The notes under the pieces are model-generated. The model did no database searches. It was not told the origin of the DNA and was given only the letters and a program-made list of their open reading frames with translations. From assembly GCA_022457155.1 (NCBI GenBank), contig JAJGOT010000020.1, positions 874,501 to 938,500 on the forward strand: a stretch of DNA of 64,000 bases, in the 5' to 3' direction. This DNA is from Cladopsammia gracilis (taxonomy: Eukaryota; Cnidaria; Anthozoa; Scleractinia; Dendrophylliidae). Shown here piece by piece: positions 36,951-46,008 of this stretch; the stretch's first letter is position 1, and each line of letters begins with the position of its first letter. The translations under genes and the position numbers were made by a program.

Positions 36951-37110
36951 TGACTTATTGTGACCCGTACGAACTTTTTACGACTGATACCATAAGTTAT
37001 GTAAGGCAATGTAAAAACAAGGAGTAACGGTAATCAATGTACTTTAAAGTTAATGTTTGCACGCTTACGTGAGTTCGAGTCAGTTGATTACGCGGCTTTG
37101 CTGGTCATGA

Positions 37111-37171
<61 letters not shown>

Positions 37172-37755
37172 GTGTGTGTGGGAAATGGGATTTGTGATCC
37201 CGGGTTATGGACCCTTCACGCTCAGTAACTAGTATAGGGTGAAGTAGAAAATGCTTTATCTGAGAACATGAAAGGCGAATGCAAGTTGAAATTTAATTCT
37301 TCATTACTTGTTAAATACTTTAAGACATGCAGTTTCAACAATAACTATTTCTTTTTTTTGTAAAAGTCATAAGAAGGGTCGCACGGAGGTTCATTTTTTA
37401 TTTTGTAGTGCAAATTAGGGCCTTTGTTGTTTAAACCTCACTGGGATTACAAAATTTAAATAAGAAAGGAAAAACGAAATGAGTTCTGGTAGTTGTAGTC
37501 AAATGACGCTATCGGGCAAATGGCCTATTGTGGTTACAGGGGGAGTGTCGTTGCTGGTTGCTGTAGTGGGGGCCGGGGGGCCTCTGGTGTCCACCCCCCC
37601 CCCCCCACCTCCGGGCGCTGGAGCCTCGCGGTTCACCTCGCGGCGTTTCGCCTTCGGGGAGTCTTTAACAACGAGCTCGGAAGACTGGCACCGGTAGCAT
37701 AGTATTGGCTGGCCCGTGTACTTAAAAAATAACTCGAGCCCTTGAGTGACTATTA
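36951..37755. other. Gene-free stretch with GT microsatellite and C-run
   Basis: A (GT)n microsatellite occupies about 37111-37179 and a run of 13 C lies near 37597. No gene is supported. Confidence 0.6.
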
Positions 37756-38271
37756 TTATTTGCGTGACACTGCCTTTTGTAAACGTGTGAATTCTACGAC
37801 ACGGATGCTGTTCTCGATGTGCTTGTAGCCCGTGGCTTTGAAGCAAAGCCGGCGGACTGCTCGAGCTTTGAGGTCGCCGTATTGTTCCACGAGTTGTAGC
37901 AGGTTTTCATCGGGGAATTCAACGGGAATGAAGCATGACACGTGTAGTGCTTTTTGCCCTAAAAGGCGTAAAGGGATAACGCGGCTTTCGCAGTCAAAGA
38001 CCGATGCCGCGAACCGCGTGGCCGATTCTGTAGATCGGAGGCTGATGTCGAAGCACTTTCCTCCGTAGAGGGGTACAATCCCAACGATTTCTTCCTTAAA
38101 GTTCGGTAACGACTGCGCTATACTGAGCGAGTCAAGATCCAGGTTTTCCTCCGCTATCAAGCGGACAGTAAGAACGGCTGGTGTGCGGGACTCGCGGCCA
38201 TCTCCACGTAACGCGAGGGCGAGAAAACTCGTGAGACCAAAACCAAAACCACAAAATTGAAAAGCACGCAC
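37756..38271 (-). pseudogene. RNA-binding domain of a LINE ORF1/ZCCHC3-like protein
   Basis: The frame contains TVRLIAEENLDLDSLSIAQ, then NFKEEIVGIVPLYGGK, then HVSCFIPVEFPDENLL and VEQYGDLKAR. This pattern is known from the N-terminal RNA-binding region of Tx1-type LINE ORF1 and ZCCHC3-like proteins. It stops at SRK without zinc knuckles, so it is a fragment. The family call rests on pattern memory only. Confidence 0.45.
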
Positions 38272-39306
38272 TCACCAAAGCGAAGACAGATAGTTACCAG
38301 ACGCTTTCTTGCTTGTGGTGAAAAAACTGCACCAAATCTTGTGAAAAAAAGCTCTCCTTAGTCGTCGAAGTTTAGGACTATTCTGGCTTTTGGTCTTGAA
38401 AAAGTGGGGCACTGATGAGAACAGATCCCCCAATGCTGTACAGAGAAGTTGTTAGCAGAGGGGCACGGGTTCCCCTCCCTTTGCAAAAAAAAAATAATAA
38501 ATAATAATAATAATAATAATAATGATAAGGCCCTATAACATTTTCTAAACACGTCTATTGCATAACCAAATAATAGGACCCCATTTTAGTCACTAGCGTG
38601 AAAATGTAAATAACTTCTGTAAAAATGCAAGGACCACTAGAACAAACAGCAGCAATATATAGTTGGACCGTTACTTGTTTATTAGCCTATCGTGTGCCAG
38701 CAATTTATCTTAGCCCATTTTAAATATTGTAACCGTTTGTTTCCATCTTCACTAAGCTTTCCTAGCCCCTGATGAAGGTTAGTTTTGTCTAACCGAAATA
38801 TCGGGCATATGTTATTAAAATAAATCGAACAAATTTGCTGTCTGATCAGCCTTGCATGTTAAAGTTGTTTTTTTTTTTGAAAATGTAAACTACGCCCATT
38901 TCGTGAACATAAATTTCTATTGACTGATTTGCATCATGTGATGTTTTCATGTACGTATTTTAAGTAGACTTATTCTAAAGGTGCGCTACAACGGCATCTT
39001 TACCATATTCACTATCAATTCTTCTATTTTGTTTTTATTAACCTCACGTTCTAACGCTTTAACGAGATGGCTTTAAGAGCCCTTTGATTAGTCTATTAAT
39101 GCAGTTTGGAAATGGCTCGAATTCAAACGCTATGACTCGGTCATTTGCCGATTTTTAATTTCTGTTCTTCAGCTGAGGATTTTGTTACGTTGAAGATCAC
39201 AATCCTATTACATTATTAGTGTTCCTTCATTATAAGAAAGTATTTTAGGAATGTCGGCATACAGACATAAAAAAACAGTTTTGATCAAGGTAAACAATTC
39301 GAAATT
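38272..39306. other. Gene-free stretch left of the Polinton
   Basis: Contains an AAT microsatellite (about 38489-38526), the hammerhead motif at 38765-38805, and at about 38990-39110 a dispersed repeat that matches 11100-11230 inverted. The target ATCGAT of the Polinton is at 39307. Confidence 0.55.
38765..38805 (+). ncRNA. Hammerhead ribozyme candidate, intact core
   Basis: GCCC, CTGATGA (38769-38775), a perfect 6-bp stem II (GGTTAG/CTAACC with TTTTGT loop), GAAA (38795-38798), TATC and GGGC. GCCC/GGGC forms stem I and cleavage would follow TATC. Stem III is almost absent, as in the minimal type I hammerheads reported from Penelope-like elements. The flanks look like a Penelope-like terminal repeat, but no reverse transcriptase is adjacent. 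Confidence 0.6.
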
Positions 39307-39312
39307 ATCGAT

Positions 39313-39606
39313 AGTAGTTGAAATTAACCACTTTTAAGACATTCTCAATTATCCCCCAGTTTTAACAGTTCCAAGAAATTCCAAAAAATTCGTCAAGTTC
39401 CCCCATTTTTCACACAAATCAGAATTTTCTCTCATCTGCCAAATTCATCAGAATCGTCACGATTCTGCTGAATGTTAACTTGTGACAATTTTTGCCCCAC
39501 TTGCCGAAATCAGCAGAAAATGAGTTGTGAGAAAAATGGGGGATAATTGAGAATGTCTTAAAAGTGGTTAATTTCAACTACTGACTGCTAAAATGGAGCA
39601 GAAAAA
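39313..39606. repeat. Polinton left terminus: 270-bp palindrome plus 24-bp inner repeat
   Basis: 39313-39582 is an imperfect palindrome: about 44 bp at its start (AGTAGTTGAAATTAACCACT...) return as reverse complement at its end, and its centre is AGAATCGTCACGATTCT near 39447. The 24 bp that follow (GACTGCTAAAATGGAGCAG) are inverted at 60619-60642. The palindrome as a whole is in the same orientation as at the right end. Confidence 0.92.
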
Positions 39607-40245
39607 ATATTTGAAAAATGCCACTCTGAAAAAATCTTTCCCTAAATTCCGCAGCGGCCAATTCCATCCGAATCGAAAAAAAAATCTCTCCCGGAAAAGA
39701 AAATGTCTGATTCCGAAGAAGAAATCGATGACTTTCCTGAAATTATTCAAGAAACCCGCACAACATGGCAGTCTCACAAAAACCCCAGACTTGAACATTT
39801 CAAAGTTGTCATCCGCAAAAATCAGGGGAAAAATCAAATTCCACTCAAAGATCTCGAATTTTATCAAAACGAAATTCTTTCCCAAATTCCCCGTGACGAA
39901 ATCACAAGAAAAAAAGTCAGGGAATTTGTCAAAGCTTCCAAATGGAAAAAAGTCAATGGCAACGATCACTCAATTTTTAATCACATAACAGGTCACGACG
40001 GGAATGATTATGAGCACCTGGAAAAATTTCTCATTGACGATTTTAAATATTTTTCACTGGCATATGACGATTTTCACCTCAACAGAAAAAAATTTCTTAA
40101 TTGTCATCAAGTTCTTTTCGCCCTGTTGAAGAAGAACGGTTTCAATCCCAATGAAGATGATTTCAAACTGCTTATTCTCCCATCAAGACGGGAGGAACAA
40201 GAAAAAATAATCCAAGCCATCTTCAAAAAATTCAATTGGAAATAA
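39593..40245 (+). pseudogene. First Polinton gene; faint likeness to viral late transcription factor 3
   Basis: A TAAAATG start lies inside the terminal repeat (ATG 39593). That frame is basic and seems to pass, at a nine-A run near 39678, into the longer frame with MSDSEEEIDD at 39703, which runs 180 residues to TAA at 40243. The C-terminal part has HLNRKKFLNCHQVLFALLKK and RREEQEKIIQAIFKKFNW, a pattern like the end of VLTF3-like proteins of large DNA viruses and some Polinton-like viruses (FLxYxxVLxKLL...QDxIWxxIxxxLxW). The zinc ligands of VLTF3 are not visible, so the likeness is weak. It may equally be an unrelated DNA-binding protein. Its gene ends in TAA-A-ATG of the next gene. Confidence 0.45.
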
Positions 40246-40246
40246 A

Positions 40247-40543
40247 ATGGATCTTGAAAAAGCATTTTCTAATGAAGCCGAGCGAAGCGAAGCGAGTGAC
40301 CATGAGGATTGTTCCACTTGCTCAGAGGAAGAAACAAGAAGCGACGATGAAACCGCTTCGCCTTCAGACGAGGATTTTATTGTTTCTGATTCGGAGATGG
40401 CGGAAGAAAGCGAAGCTGAGCGAATCAAAGACACATTGAACTCCTCTTTGAGTCATTTGTGGGTCTCCACGAGGAACATAAAATTCTCAAAAATGAACTC
40501 CAAAAGCAAGGTTGCCTTCTCGGGGAAATCCACCGGGAATTGA
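40247..40543 (+). CDS. Small acidic protein of unknown function
   Basis: Ninety-eight residues, starting one base after the previous stop (TAAAATG). The N-terminal half is rich in Ser, Glu and Asp (SDHEDCSTCSEEETRSDD) and the C-terminal part is basic (FSKMNSKSKVAFSG). GCGAA repeats in the DNA encode SEAERSEA, and a pure run of GCGAA units lies just downstream at about 40553-40585. No family is recognised. Part of the frame may be repeat-driven. Confidence 0.4.
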   Translation: MDLEKAFSNEAERSEASDHEDCSTCSEEETRSDDETASPSDEDFIVSDSEMAEESEAERIKDTLNSSLSHLWVSTRNIKFSKMNSKSKVAFSGKSTGN

Positions 40544-40552
40544 AAGAAAGCA

Positions 40553-40585
40553 AAGCGAAGCGAAGCGAAGCGAAGCGAAGCGAAG
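40553..40585 (+). repeat. (GCGAA)n short tandem repeat
   Basis: About six perfect GCGAA units follow the acidic gene. The same unit occurs within it near 40278-40292 and 40410. Confidence 0.85.
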
Positions 40586-40711
40586 TGGTGTTTTGAAATA
40601 ACAGACTTTATGAATATGAATGTTAAACATTCATATTCTGACGCGCCCACGCAATAAATTGCCAGATGGTATTGCATCATATGCCACATGTCTACAACGT
40701 GCTAGAAGGTG

Positions 40712-41320
40712 ATGCAATTCTCAGGTGATAAAGGAAATTACGACACTTATTGTTCATTTCACACCATGCTTCAAGAAGTACGACAAACGTTAGGCAGCCT
40801 TGGCGAAAAATATCCCGAGATTAAACCAAATCTCGACAAATGTTTCAAAGAAATTCAGACAAAATGTGTGGGTGAGCAGGCAACAACCTCAAAACAAGAA
40901 AGAAAGCAAAAGATGGCAGATCTTTTGAGGAAGTCTTTGAACATGACGCGGTTACAGATTACCTATGAAGGTTTGGAGGATGAAATCGCACACACTGAAG
41001 ACGCACTCATTCAGCTTGTGAAACAACTCTCTGAAGCGATTTCTTCCTCCAAGAAGAAGGCATTAATGTTTGCTGCAAGACAAGGCAAGTTACTGGGTGA
41101 TGGGAAAAGACATTTGTCACAGCAAAAATTTAAACACGTTCGAGAGTCATGTGGTTTTACCCGTCGTTACGCCGATTTTTTGATATCATTACACAAACTG
41201 ATGGAAGAATACCCAAGACTTTGTTATTGCGCTGGCCCAATTCGAACATTCAAGGCGAACATGAAAATCATTCGTGAAATCTGCGACGAAGAATCAATAT
41301 TTTGGAAGACTGTCTCATGA
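40712..41320 (+). CDS. Unknown Polinton protein, helical, DUF3102-like end
   Basis: About 202 residues from ATG 40712, intact. It is predicted helical with a central coiled region (YEGLEDEIAHTEDALIQLVKQ). The C-terminal part, GKLLGDGKRHLSQQKFKHVR then CGFTRRYADFLISLHKLMEE, has the layout of DUF3102-type proteins in bacteria and phages (G-x-L-x-x-x-K, then a helix-turn-helix of the S-x-R-x-A-x-x-F type). That comparison is by eye and tentative. It is one of the few unbroken genes in the element and is convergent with the integrase gene, separated by the hairpin repeats at 41336-41450. Confidence 0.55.
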   Translation: MQFSGDKGNYDTYCSFHTMLQEVRQTLGSLGEKYPEIKPNLDKCFKEIQTKCVGEQATTSKQERKQKMADLLRKSLNMTRLQITYEGLEDEIAHTEDALIQLVKQLSEAISSSKKKALMFAARQGKLLGDGKRHLSQQKFKHVRESCGFTRRYADFLISLHKLMEEYPRLCYCAGPIRTFKANMKIIREICDEESIFWKTVS

Positions 41321-41335
41321 AACAGGAAGACTTTT

Positions 41336-41450
41336 TAGACCACGCTGTGGCCGCATATCATTAGGCCACGCTGTGGCCGCATATCATTAACTTTTTGGGC
41401 CACGCTGTGGCCGCATATCATTAGGCCACGCTGTGGCCACATATCATTAA
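41336..41450. terminator. Four hairpin repeats between convergent genes
   Basis: Four copies of a ~26-bp unit, each with GGCCACGCTGTGGCC (6-bp stem, 3-base loop) and then GCATATCATTA, in two pairs separated by AACTTTTTGG. The array fills the gap between the two converging genes, which suggests a two-way transcription end signal, an insulator or a packaging or replication site. The function is inference. AATAAA follows at 41459. Confidence 0.55.
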
Positions 41451-41478
41451 AACTTTTCAATAAACTATTAACCGTGTG

Positions 41479-42420
41479 CTAGTTTTTCAAATCTCCCAAA
41501 GGGATCCATGAATTAAATTTATCAGGGTAGCCTGTCCATTTTACAAGCGCGAGTTTTCGCTTATTATCACGGCGAATAACCTTTTCAATGCGAAATACAT
41601 CTTGCGTTGTCTTTTGAATTTCCTGTTCATAGAAGCTTCCTTTGATCGGTTCTCCCAACAGATCGACTAACCTGTATGTCACGGGGTTTGTGTTTAAAAC
41701 CTCATCGATAACAAATATCTCTTCCGTCCAGTTCGGCGTGAAACCTTTGTCAAATATCTTTCGCTTGTATTTTGAAATTCGGACTTTGTCGCCAACCTTG
41801 AATTTTGCCGGGGTGCGTTTAGCATAAATCATGTCGCCGTATAAATTAGCGAAAACCTTTTTCTCATTTTCCTGTTTGCTCGCCTCTGCGGGAGTCATCC
41901 GAATGCTCGAATGAAAACGATGATTATATTGATCCACTAACTTATCCAGTTTATCTAAATACACTGTATTGTTGTTAGCAGAAAACATCCGGAAGAGTTT
42001 CTCCTTCATCGTCTTGTTCCGGCGTTCAACAACAGACGATTTCTCTTCATTTTCCGTCGTATGTAAAGTTACCCCATTCTTATCAAGCAGATCCTTCATT
42101 ATTGCATTGAAAAATTCAGATCCTTTATCAGTCCAAAGCATCTTCGGTTTTCGCTCCCTGAATATGGATCGGAAAGCATCGGCGACTGTTTGACCTCGCT
42201 TGTCTTTCAGGGGGCGAATCCAACCGAACTTTGAGAAAACATCGATCACCATCAGGAGATATCTGATCCCTTTATTCCACCTCGAAAATTTCCCCATTGC
42301 GACCAGATCAGCTGCCCAAATGTTGTCAACGCCATATGAAATGACTTTCCTCTTTGGGAAGCGTCGCCTGATTGGCTGGTGAAGTTCGTTTGCCAGATTT
42401 TGAGCCCAGCCTTCACTCAA
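41479..42420 (-). CDS. Polinton integrase with C-terminal chromodomain
   Basis: A retrovirus-type integrase (rve) that inserts the element with a 6-bp duplication. Core residues are Asp in IWAADLVAM (about 38), Asp in LWTDKGSEF (about 98) and Glu in SVVERRNKTM (about 132). An SH3-like part follows (FKVGDKVRISKYKRKIFDKG) and a chromodomain closes the protein (ALVKWTGYPDKFNSWIP). The 313-residue frame is open, but no ATG is found at its N-terminus: it opens after a TGA near 42468 and would start at TTG 42420. It overlaps the end of the phospholipase frame at a six-A run near 42440, so the two may have been one fused gene or the start may be lost. Confidence 0.9.
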   Translation of the reverse strand: MSEGWAQNLANELHQPIRRRFPKRKVISYGVDNIWAADLVAMGKFSRWNKGIRYLLMVIDVFSKFGWIRPLKDKRGQTVADAFRSIFRERKPKMLWTDKGSEFFNAIMKDLLDKNGVTLHTTENEEKSSVVERRNKTMKEKLFRMFSANNNTVYLDKLDKLVDQYNHRFHSSIRMTPAEASKQENEKKVFANLYGDMIYAKRTPAKFKVGDKVRISKYKRKIFDKGFTPNWTEEIFVIDEVLNTNPVTYRLVDLLGEPIKGSFYEQEIQKTTQDVFRIEKVIRRDNKRKLALVKWTGYPDKFNSWIPLGDLKN

Positions 42421-42424
42421 AATC

Positions 42425-43032
42425 TTTTCCCGTTTTTTGGGGCACCCAAACCCAGTTTTTGTTTTGCATCAATCACGTTTCGCGCCAAAGCATGACCCCA
42501 CTGTCTTTCTTTCCAGGGAATCGCATCTAAAGCGGCAACCATTTTCCTGTCTGCTTTTTTTTTTTGCATTTGCGTGGATCCGCTTGTTTTGCGCAGACTG
42601 AATAATCCACATCGTGTTGCATAGCAACTGCGTCTGTTTTTCCTGTGCGTTGCTGCATAACTTCGAGAATTTTCCCTTTTCATCAAATCGGACTTGCTTC
42701 TCCAATGGGTTCCAGGGGCCGGTATAATTATGGCCTGGGAGGGTGAAACCTTTCTTTGGTCTTGGCAGCTTCCCAATCAAGCTGTGAACATCTAACCCGC
42801 TGCCATCCAAATCTGCTCGATCTGTCTTATATTTTCTGTTTGGCCTAATCGCCGGCCGCTTTGCGGCTTTGCCCCCACCTTGTGAGGGCAGATTCAGTTT
42901 CCCGAAACAAATGGAGCTTTCAATTTCCTGCAGGAAGCGCATTTGGCTTTCACCAATATCCTGTTGTTTTTTGTTGTGACGCGGTGTTCTGAACCGGGTA
43001 CATTTGGCGTGTATCTTTTTTCTTTCAAGCAA
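42425..43032 (-). pseudogene. Phospholipase A2 domain protein, frameshifted
   Basis: The frame 43032-42671 carries GKLPRPKKGFTLPGHNYTGP and NPLEKQVRFD, like the calcium-loop region of parvovirus-type phospholipase A2 domains. The catalytic HD-x-x-Y pair (HDVDY) lies in a second frame near 42612-42626, and the C-terminal part (KKADRKMVAALDAIPWKERQ) in a third frame at 42560-42425. The shifts are near 42671 and at an eleven-base A/T run near 42558-42568. In parvoviruses this enzyme opens endosomal membranes; Polintons and adintoviruses are known to carry it. Here it lies between protease and integrase genes. Confidence 0.75.
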
Positions 43033-43045
43033 TAGATTTTCATTT

Positions 43046-43480
43046 TCAATCGAAATATTCTTTTATGAATTTTTCATTTTGCGTCGTATCAGTCAGACTG
43101 AGAGGTTTGAGAATATCATAGAAATCTTTCCCCTGCGACCATTGATGGAGGAAAAACAAGCAATAATATCCGCAAAGGACACTGTTGATGTTTTGATACT
43201 GACTGCTATTCCAAATCACCGGTTTGGAACTTTTGAATTCTTGGGGAAATCCCATCCCAAAAGAGTCGAAATACCACGTGAATTTCTGTCCGGGAGCGCA
43301 ACACACCCAGTGACTTCCTGCATTTTCAAGCGAATCAAGATTGATAATGCAGGGGCTGTGCTCCCGGAGCCTCACTTCATTCCTGGCGAAAATCCCTTTG
43401 AAATTGGGAATTTTCAGAAAATCAATCCACTTCAACAGATCAAAGTTGGTCAGGGGTTTGTTCACGAATTTCGGTTTCAC
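43046..43480 (-). CDS. Adenain-like cysteine protease
   Basis: A maturation protease of the adenain/Ulp1 group that trims capsid proteins. The His lies in NAGSHWVCC, the acid in WYFDSFG and the Cys in SVLCGYYCLFFLHQW, the family triad order His-Asp-Cys. 144 residues is short but typical for Polinton proteases. The first codon is GTG at 43480, overlapping the TGA of the pX-like gene (GTGA), with no ATG upstream before the shared frame end. It could therefore be read by reinitiation, or the true start may be altered. It appears catalytically complete. Confidence 0.85.
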   Translation of the reverse strand: MKPKFVNKPLTNFDLLKWIDFLKIPNFKGIFARNEVRLREHSPCIINLDSLENAGSHWVCCAPGQKFTWYFDSFGMGFPQEFKSSKPVIWNSSQYQNINSVLCGYYCLFFLHQWSQGKDFYDILKPLSLTDTTQNEKFIKEYFD

Positions 43481-44295
43481 AAAATCGCCCCGAGAACTGG
43501 GATGTTGTTGAATGGACTTTTCGTTCCCAGCAGAAGTCCCTCTCCTTTTTTTGATTTTTTTCCCATCCCAACAGTATTTCGTTCCCAGGTTCCGACGAAT
43601 GGGGGAGGTGGCTCCAAAGCGGAGTGCAGCGAAGGGGCTCCCAATCTTGGCGCTCCCTTTCCTTTTGGGCGTCCAACTCTTGGAGCTCCTTTCCCAAACA
43701 AATTTTTCATCATGTCAAGTGCCAATGGAATTCCAATGGAAGCCAGAATTGTTCCCAATGCCCCACCAGATTGTTTTGTGGATGGTTTTATCACTACCTG
43801 TCCTCCTGATTTCAGGGCAGTCAAAATATCCTGTTTCTGTTTATCTGTCAACAGATGTTTATTGTCAATCAGTTTTTGAATTTTATCTTGGGGAATGAGA
43901 AACCCACCCGTTTGCGTTCCTTTTCCACTTATCTTTTTCACAACTTGACTCGCTCCTTCGCTCGCCAAACCAGCCAATGCTGACAGCCCAAGTGTCTTTG
44001 CCAGGGTGGGTGCCAGGGAACGAGCCAGGGGAACAATAGCAGAGAAAAGACTTCCGCCTTGCTTCATCACTTTTCTGATTTGCGTTTTCGATATCTTTAT
44101 CTCAACTCCCTTTCCTAAAGCCGCAGCTTTGGCAATTCGTTTCTTTTGATTGGCTGTCAGCATCAGTTCATCACTTCCGCTTGTTTGTTTGCCACCCAAT
44201 CTCAGGGTGATAGGGCTTTTTTTTCGGAATGCTCTTCCAAGCTTCTTTTTTTGCCCTTCCGACAGATTTACTTTATATGGGTGATATGTTGTCAT
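43477..44295 (-). CDS. pX/pVI-like virion core protein
   Basis: 272 residues from the ATG at 44295 (TTTAAAATG). The N-terminal part is basic (LSEGQKKKLGRAFRKKSP). A hydrophobic, glycine-flanked helix pair follows (KQGGSLFSAIVPLARSLAPTL; GLSALAGLASEGASQ), then further GG motifs (QTGGFLIPQ, SGGALGTILASIG). This layout matches the Polinton/adintovirus proteins compared with adenovirus core proteins pX and pVI, thought to bind DNA and disturb membranes. The C-terminal third is Gly/Pro/Lys-rich. The gene lies between capsid and protease genes as expected of a protease substrate. The family call is by composition and context. Confidence 0.65.
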   Translation of the reverse strand: MTTYHPYKVNLSEGQKKKLGRAFRKKSPITLRLGGKQTSGSDELMLTANQKKRIAKAAALGKGVEIKISKTQIRKVMKQGGSLFSAIVPLARSLAPTLAKTLGLSALAGLASEGASQVVKKISGKGTQTGGFLIPQDKIQKLIDNKHLLTDKQKQDILTALKSGGQVVIKPSTKQSGGALGTILASIGIPLALDMMKNLFGKGAPRVGRPKGKGAPRLGAPSLHSALEPPPPFVGTWERNTVGMGKKSKKGEGLLLGTKSPFNNIPVLGAIL

Positions 44296-44329
44296 TTTAA
44301 ATGATAACATATGTTTTTCGCTTCGCAGA

Positions 44330-45606
44330 TCACACAATGACTAATTCATTTCCAATGTTATCAATTTTCACTTCTTGTTCATAAAGAACTATCGCATGTA
44401 CATTGAAGTTTGCCGCTGCATCTGCGTTCAATCGATATCTGAATATCAACTGCTTGGGATCTCTTGTTGACTTTTCAGTTTGATAAGTCAGATCGAAATA
44501 GATCAACGGGAAAAGAGAATTGAAATTGGCCAGATTCAGCTGCGTTCCAGTGTTGAAATCATTTTTCCTCATTGCATAAGCCATGACATCCTGGAAAATC
44601 CTCACTTTGCTTTCACTGTCATACTCTGTTTCCGGGTAAAACACACCATTTCCATATTCTAATCGACAGTTCGACAAGGATGAATCATTATCTCCCGCAT
44701 TCAGCTTGAAAGTGTCCATGAGATAAGGGCTATCTTCTTTAGCGTCATCATTGGTTCTTTTAAGATAAACAAAAATATGCTTAACATTGTCAATACTTGC
44801 GGATATCTGGAAGAATCCTGATGACTGCGTAGGAGCTGATTCTGCATACATCTCCCTCAGATATTTCCATTGTGTTTCTTTCAGGAATGAACTGACAAAT
44901 TTGCATAAAGAGAATCTTTCGGTGTTAATCTGGAGACCCAAAGCAAAAACCTATTCACAACAACTCTTCCAGCATCAGTGCCATTAGCCATATGAATTAA
45001 TTCATTATCCTGTTGAAGCTTAATCTCAAATTGCAGCTGCATGGGCACAAGCATCTTATCTTCCAACTCTTCGAAAAAGGAAAAGCGATTCAGGGGAATA
45101 ATCGTGTTAATGTTCTTTGCACCGCGGGTTCCATCGTCTCTCACTGCTTGAGATTGCAACCGGCGAGATTCAAATCCTGCATTCGTATTAGCTGTTGTTG
45201 CATCAGTATCCAAATACCAGAAACTGTTCTTGGCGACTGATCTGCTGAAGTCGTCAGAGTATTCTAGCAAATTTTTAACAAAAGTAACGTTATGCAGATT
45301 ATCAGTCTCATAAACAATCTTTCCAGCAGAACTAATCTTCAGGTGATTAATCAGGGAATGAGCGCCATTGATCACTGTGATCCTGTCAGCTGCTGCATAC
45401 CCAGCGCCGTTTGCTATTTTCTGGAGTTGAAATTGCACTTCAAAATAAGCATTGTACCAATCGTAGAATGCGGATCTGTCATTAATTGTAAATTTATAAC
45501 CACTCTTTGTTTGATGGTGCCCATTAGCTGGAGCTCTGATTACATCATCCAGCTGGAAGCGCACCAATTCATTTCTTTGAAGATATTCACTCGATCGAAA
45601 AGCCAT
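44330..45606 (-). pseudogene. Major capsid protein (double jelly roll), one frameshift
   Basis: The gene starts at TATAAAATG (45606, MAFRSSEYLQRNELVRF), one base after the stop of the upstream gene, and reads about 230 residues (FYDWYNAYFEVQFQLQK, VINGAHSLINHLKI, VVVNRFLLWVSRLTPKD). It then shifts frame near 44900-44915 and continues to 44330 (FVSSFLKETQWKYL, QISASIDNVKHIFVYLKR, YFDLTY). The total, about 425 residues, and these phrases match Polinton major capsid proteins. It would form the icosahedral shell. A single small indel separates this copy from an open gene. Confidence 0.88.
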
Positions 45607-45607
45607 T

Positions 45608-46008
45608 TTATATTCTTTTTTTTCTTTTTCGGACTCCCTGTCCAGAGATCAACCTGTTCAATATAGCATCAGAACTTTCTCCGGAGGTTGACGCAGGGGT
45701 TGATTGTGGTCGAGCTGGTTGTTTTTTGCTAGGTGGTTTCGCCTTTCTCATATTTCCCAGTTTTTTCATGATCAAATCACCAGATTTTTCAACTGCTTTT
45801 TTGCCCAGTTTTTCTCCAGCGTGAGAAATACCTGATTCCAATGCTTAGCTTTTTTCGCAATGGGTTTTGCGAATTTCTTGAAGACGACTGATGCGATCTT
45901 CCTCATTGGTTTGAAAATATTGTCCACAATGACACCTGTTCCTTTGTGTCGGAAGACAAAGCGCCCCAGCTGGGGGTGAAAAAAACGAGCAAATTCATAA
46001 CTTTTCAT
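45608..46008 (-). pseudogene. Small basic virion-type protein, one frameshift
   Basis: Starts at AATAAAATG (46008, MKSYEFARFFHPQLGRF), whose ATGA overlaps the stop of the penton-like gene. The first frame has basic helices (KPMRKIASVVFKKFAKP). After a shift near 45842 the second frame gives GISHAGEKLGKKAVEKSGD and a Pro/Ser/Lys-rich tail ending RKRKKRI. About 133 residues in all. It is lysine-rich and lies between the two capsid genes, which suggests a minor virion or DNA-condensing protein. The exact family is not recognised. Confidence 0.55.

Noticed and set aside
37479..37702. Pro/Gly-rich frames
   Set aside because: Driven by the C-run near 37597; no other support.
39313..39582. Idea that the terminal palindromes are two unrelated MITE insertions
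   Set aside because: The ATCGAT duplication abuts the outer edges of both, so they are the element's own ends.
41336..41450. CRISPR-like array
   Set aside because: Four hairpin units without unique spacers, in a eukaryotic transposon.
43004..43898. Long plus-strand frames opposite the protease and pX-like genes
   Set aside because: Shadows of the minus-strand genes; no domain, and codon pattern follows the other strand.
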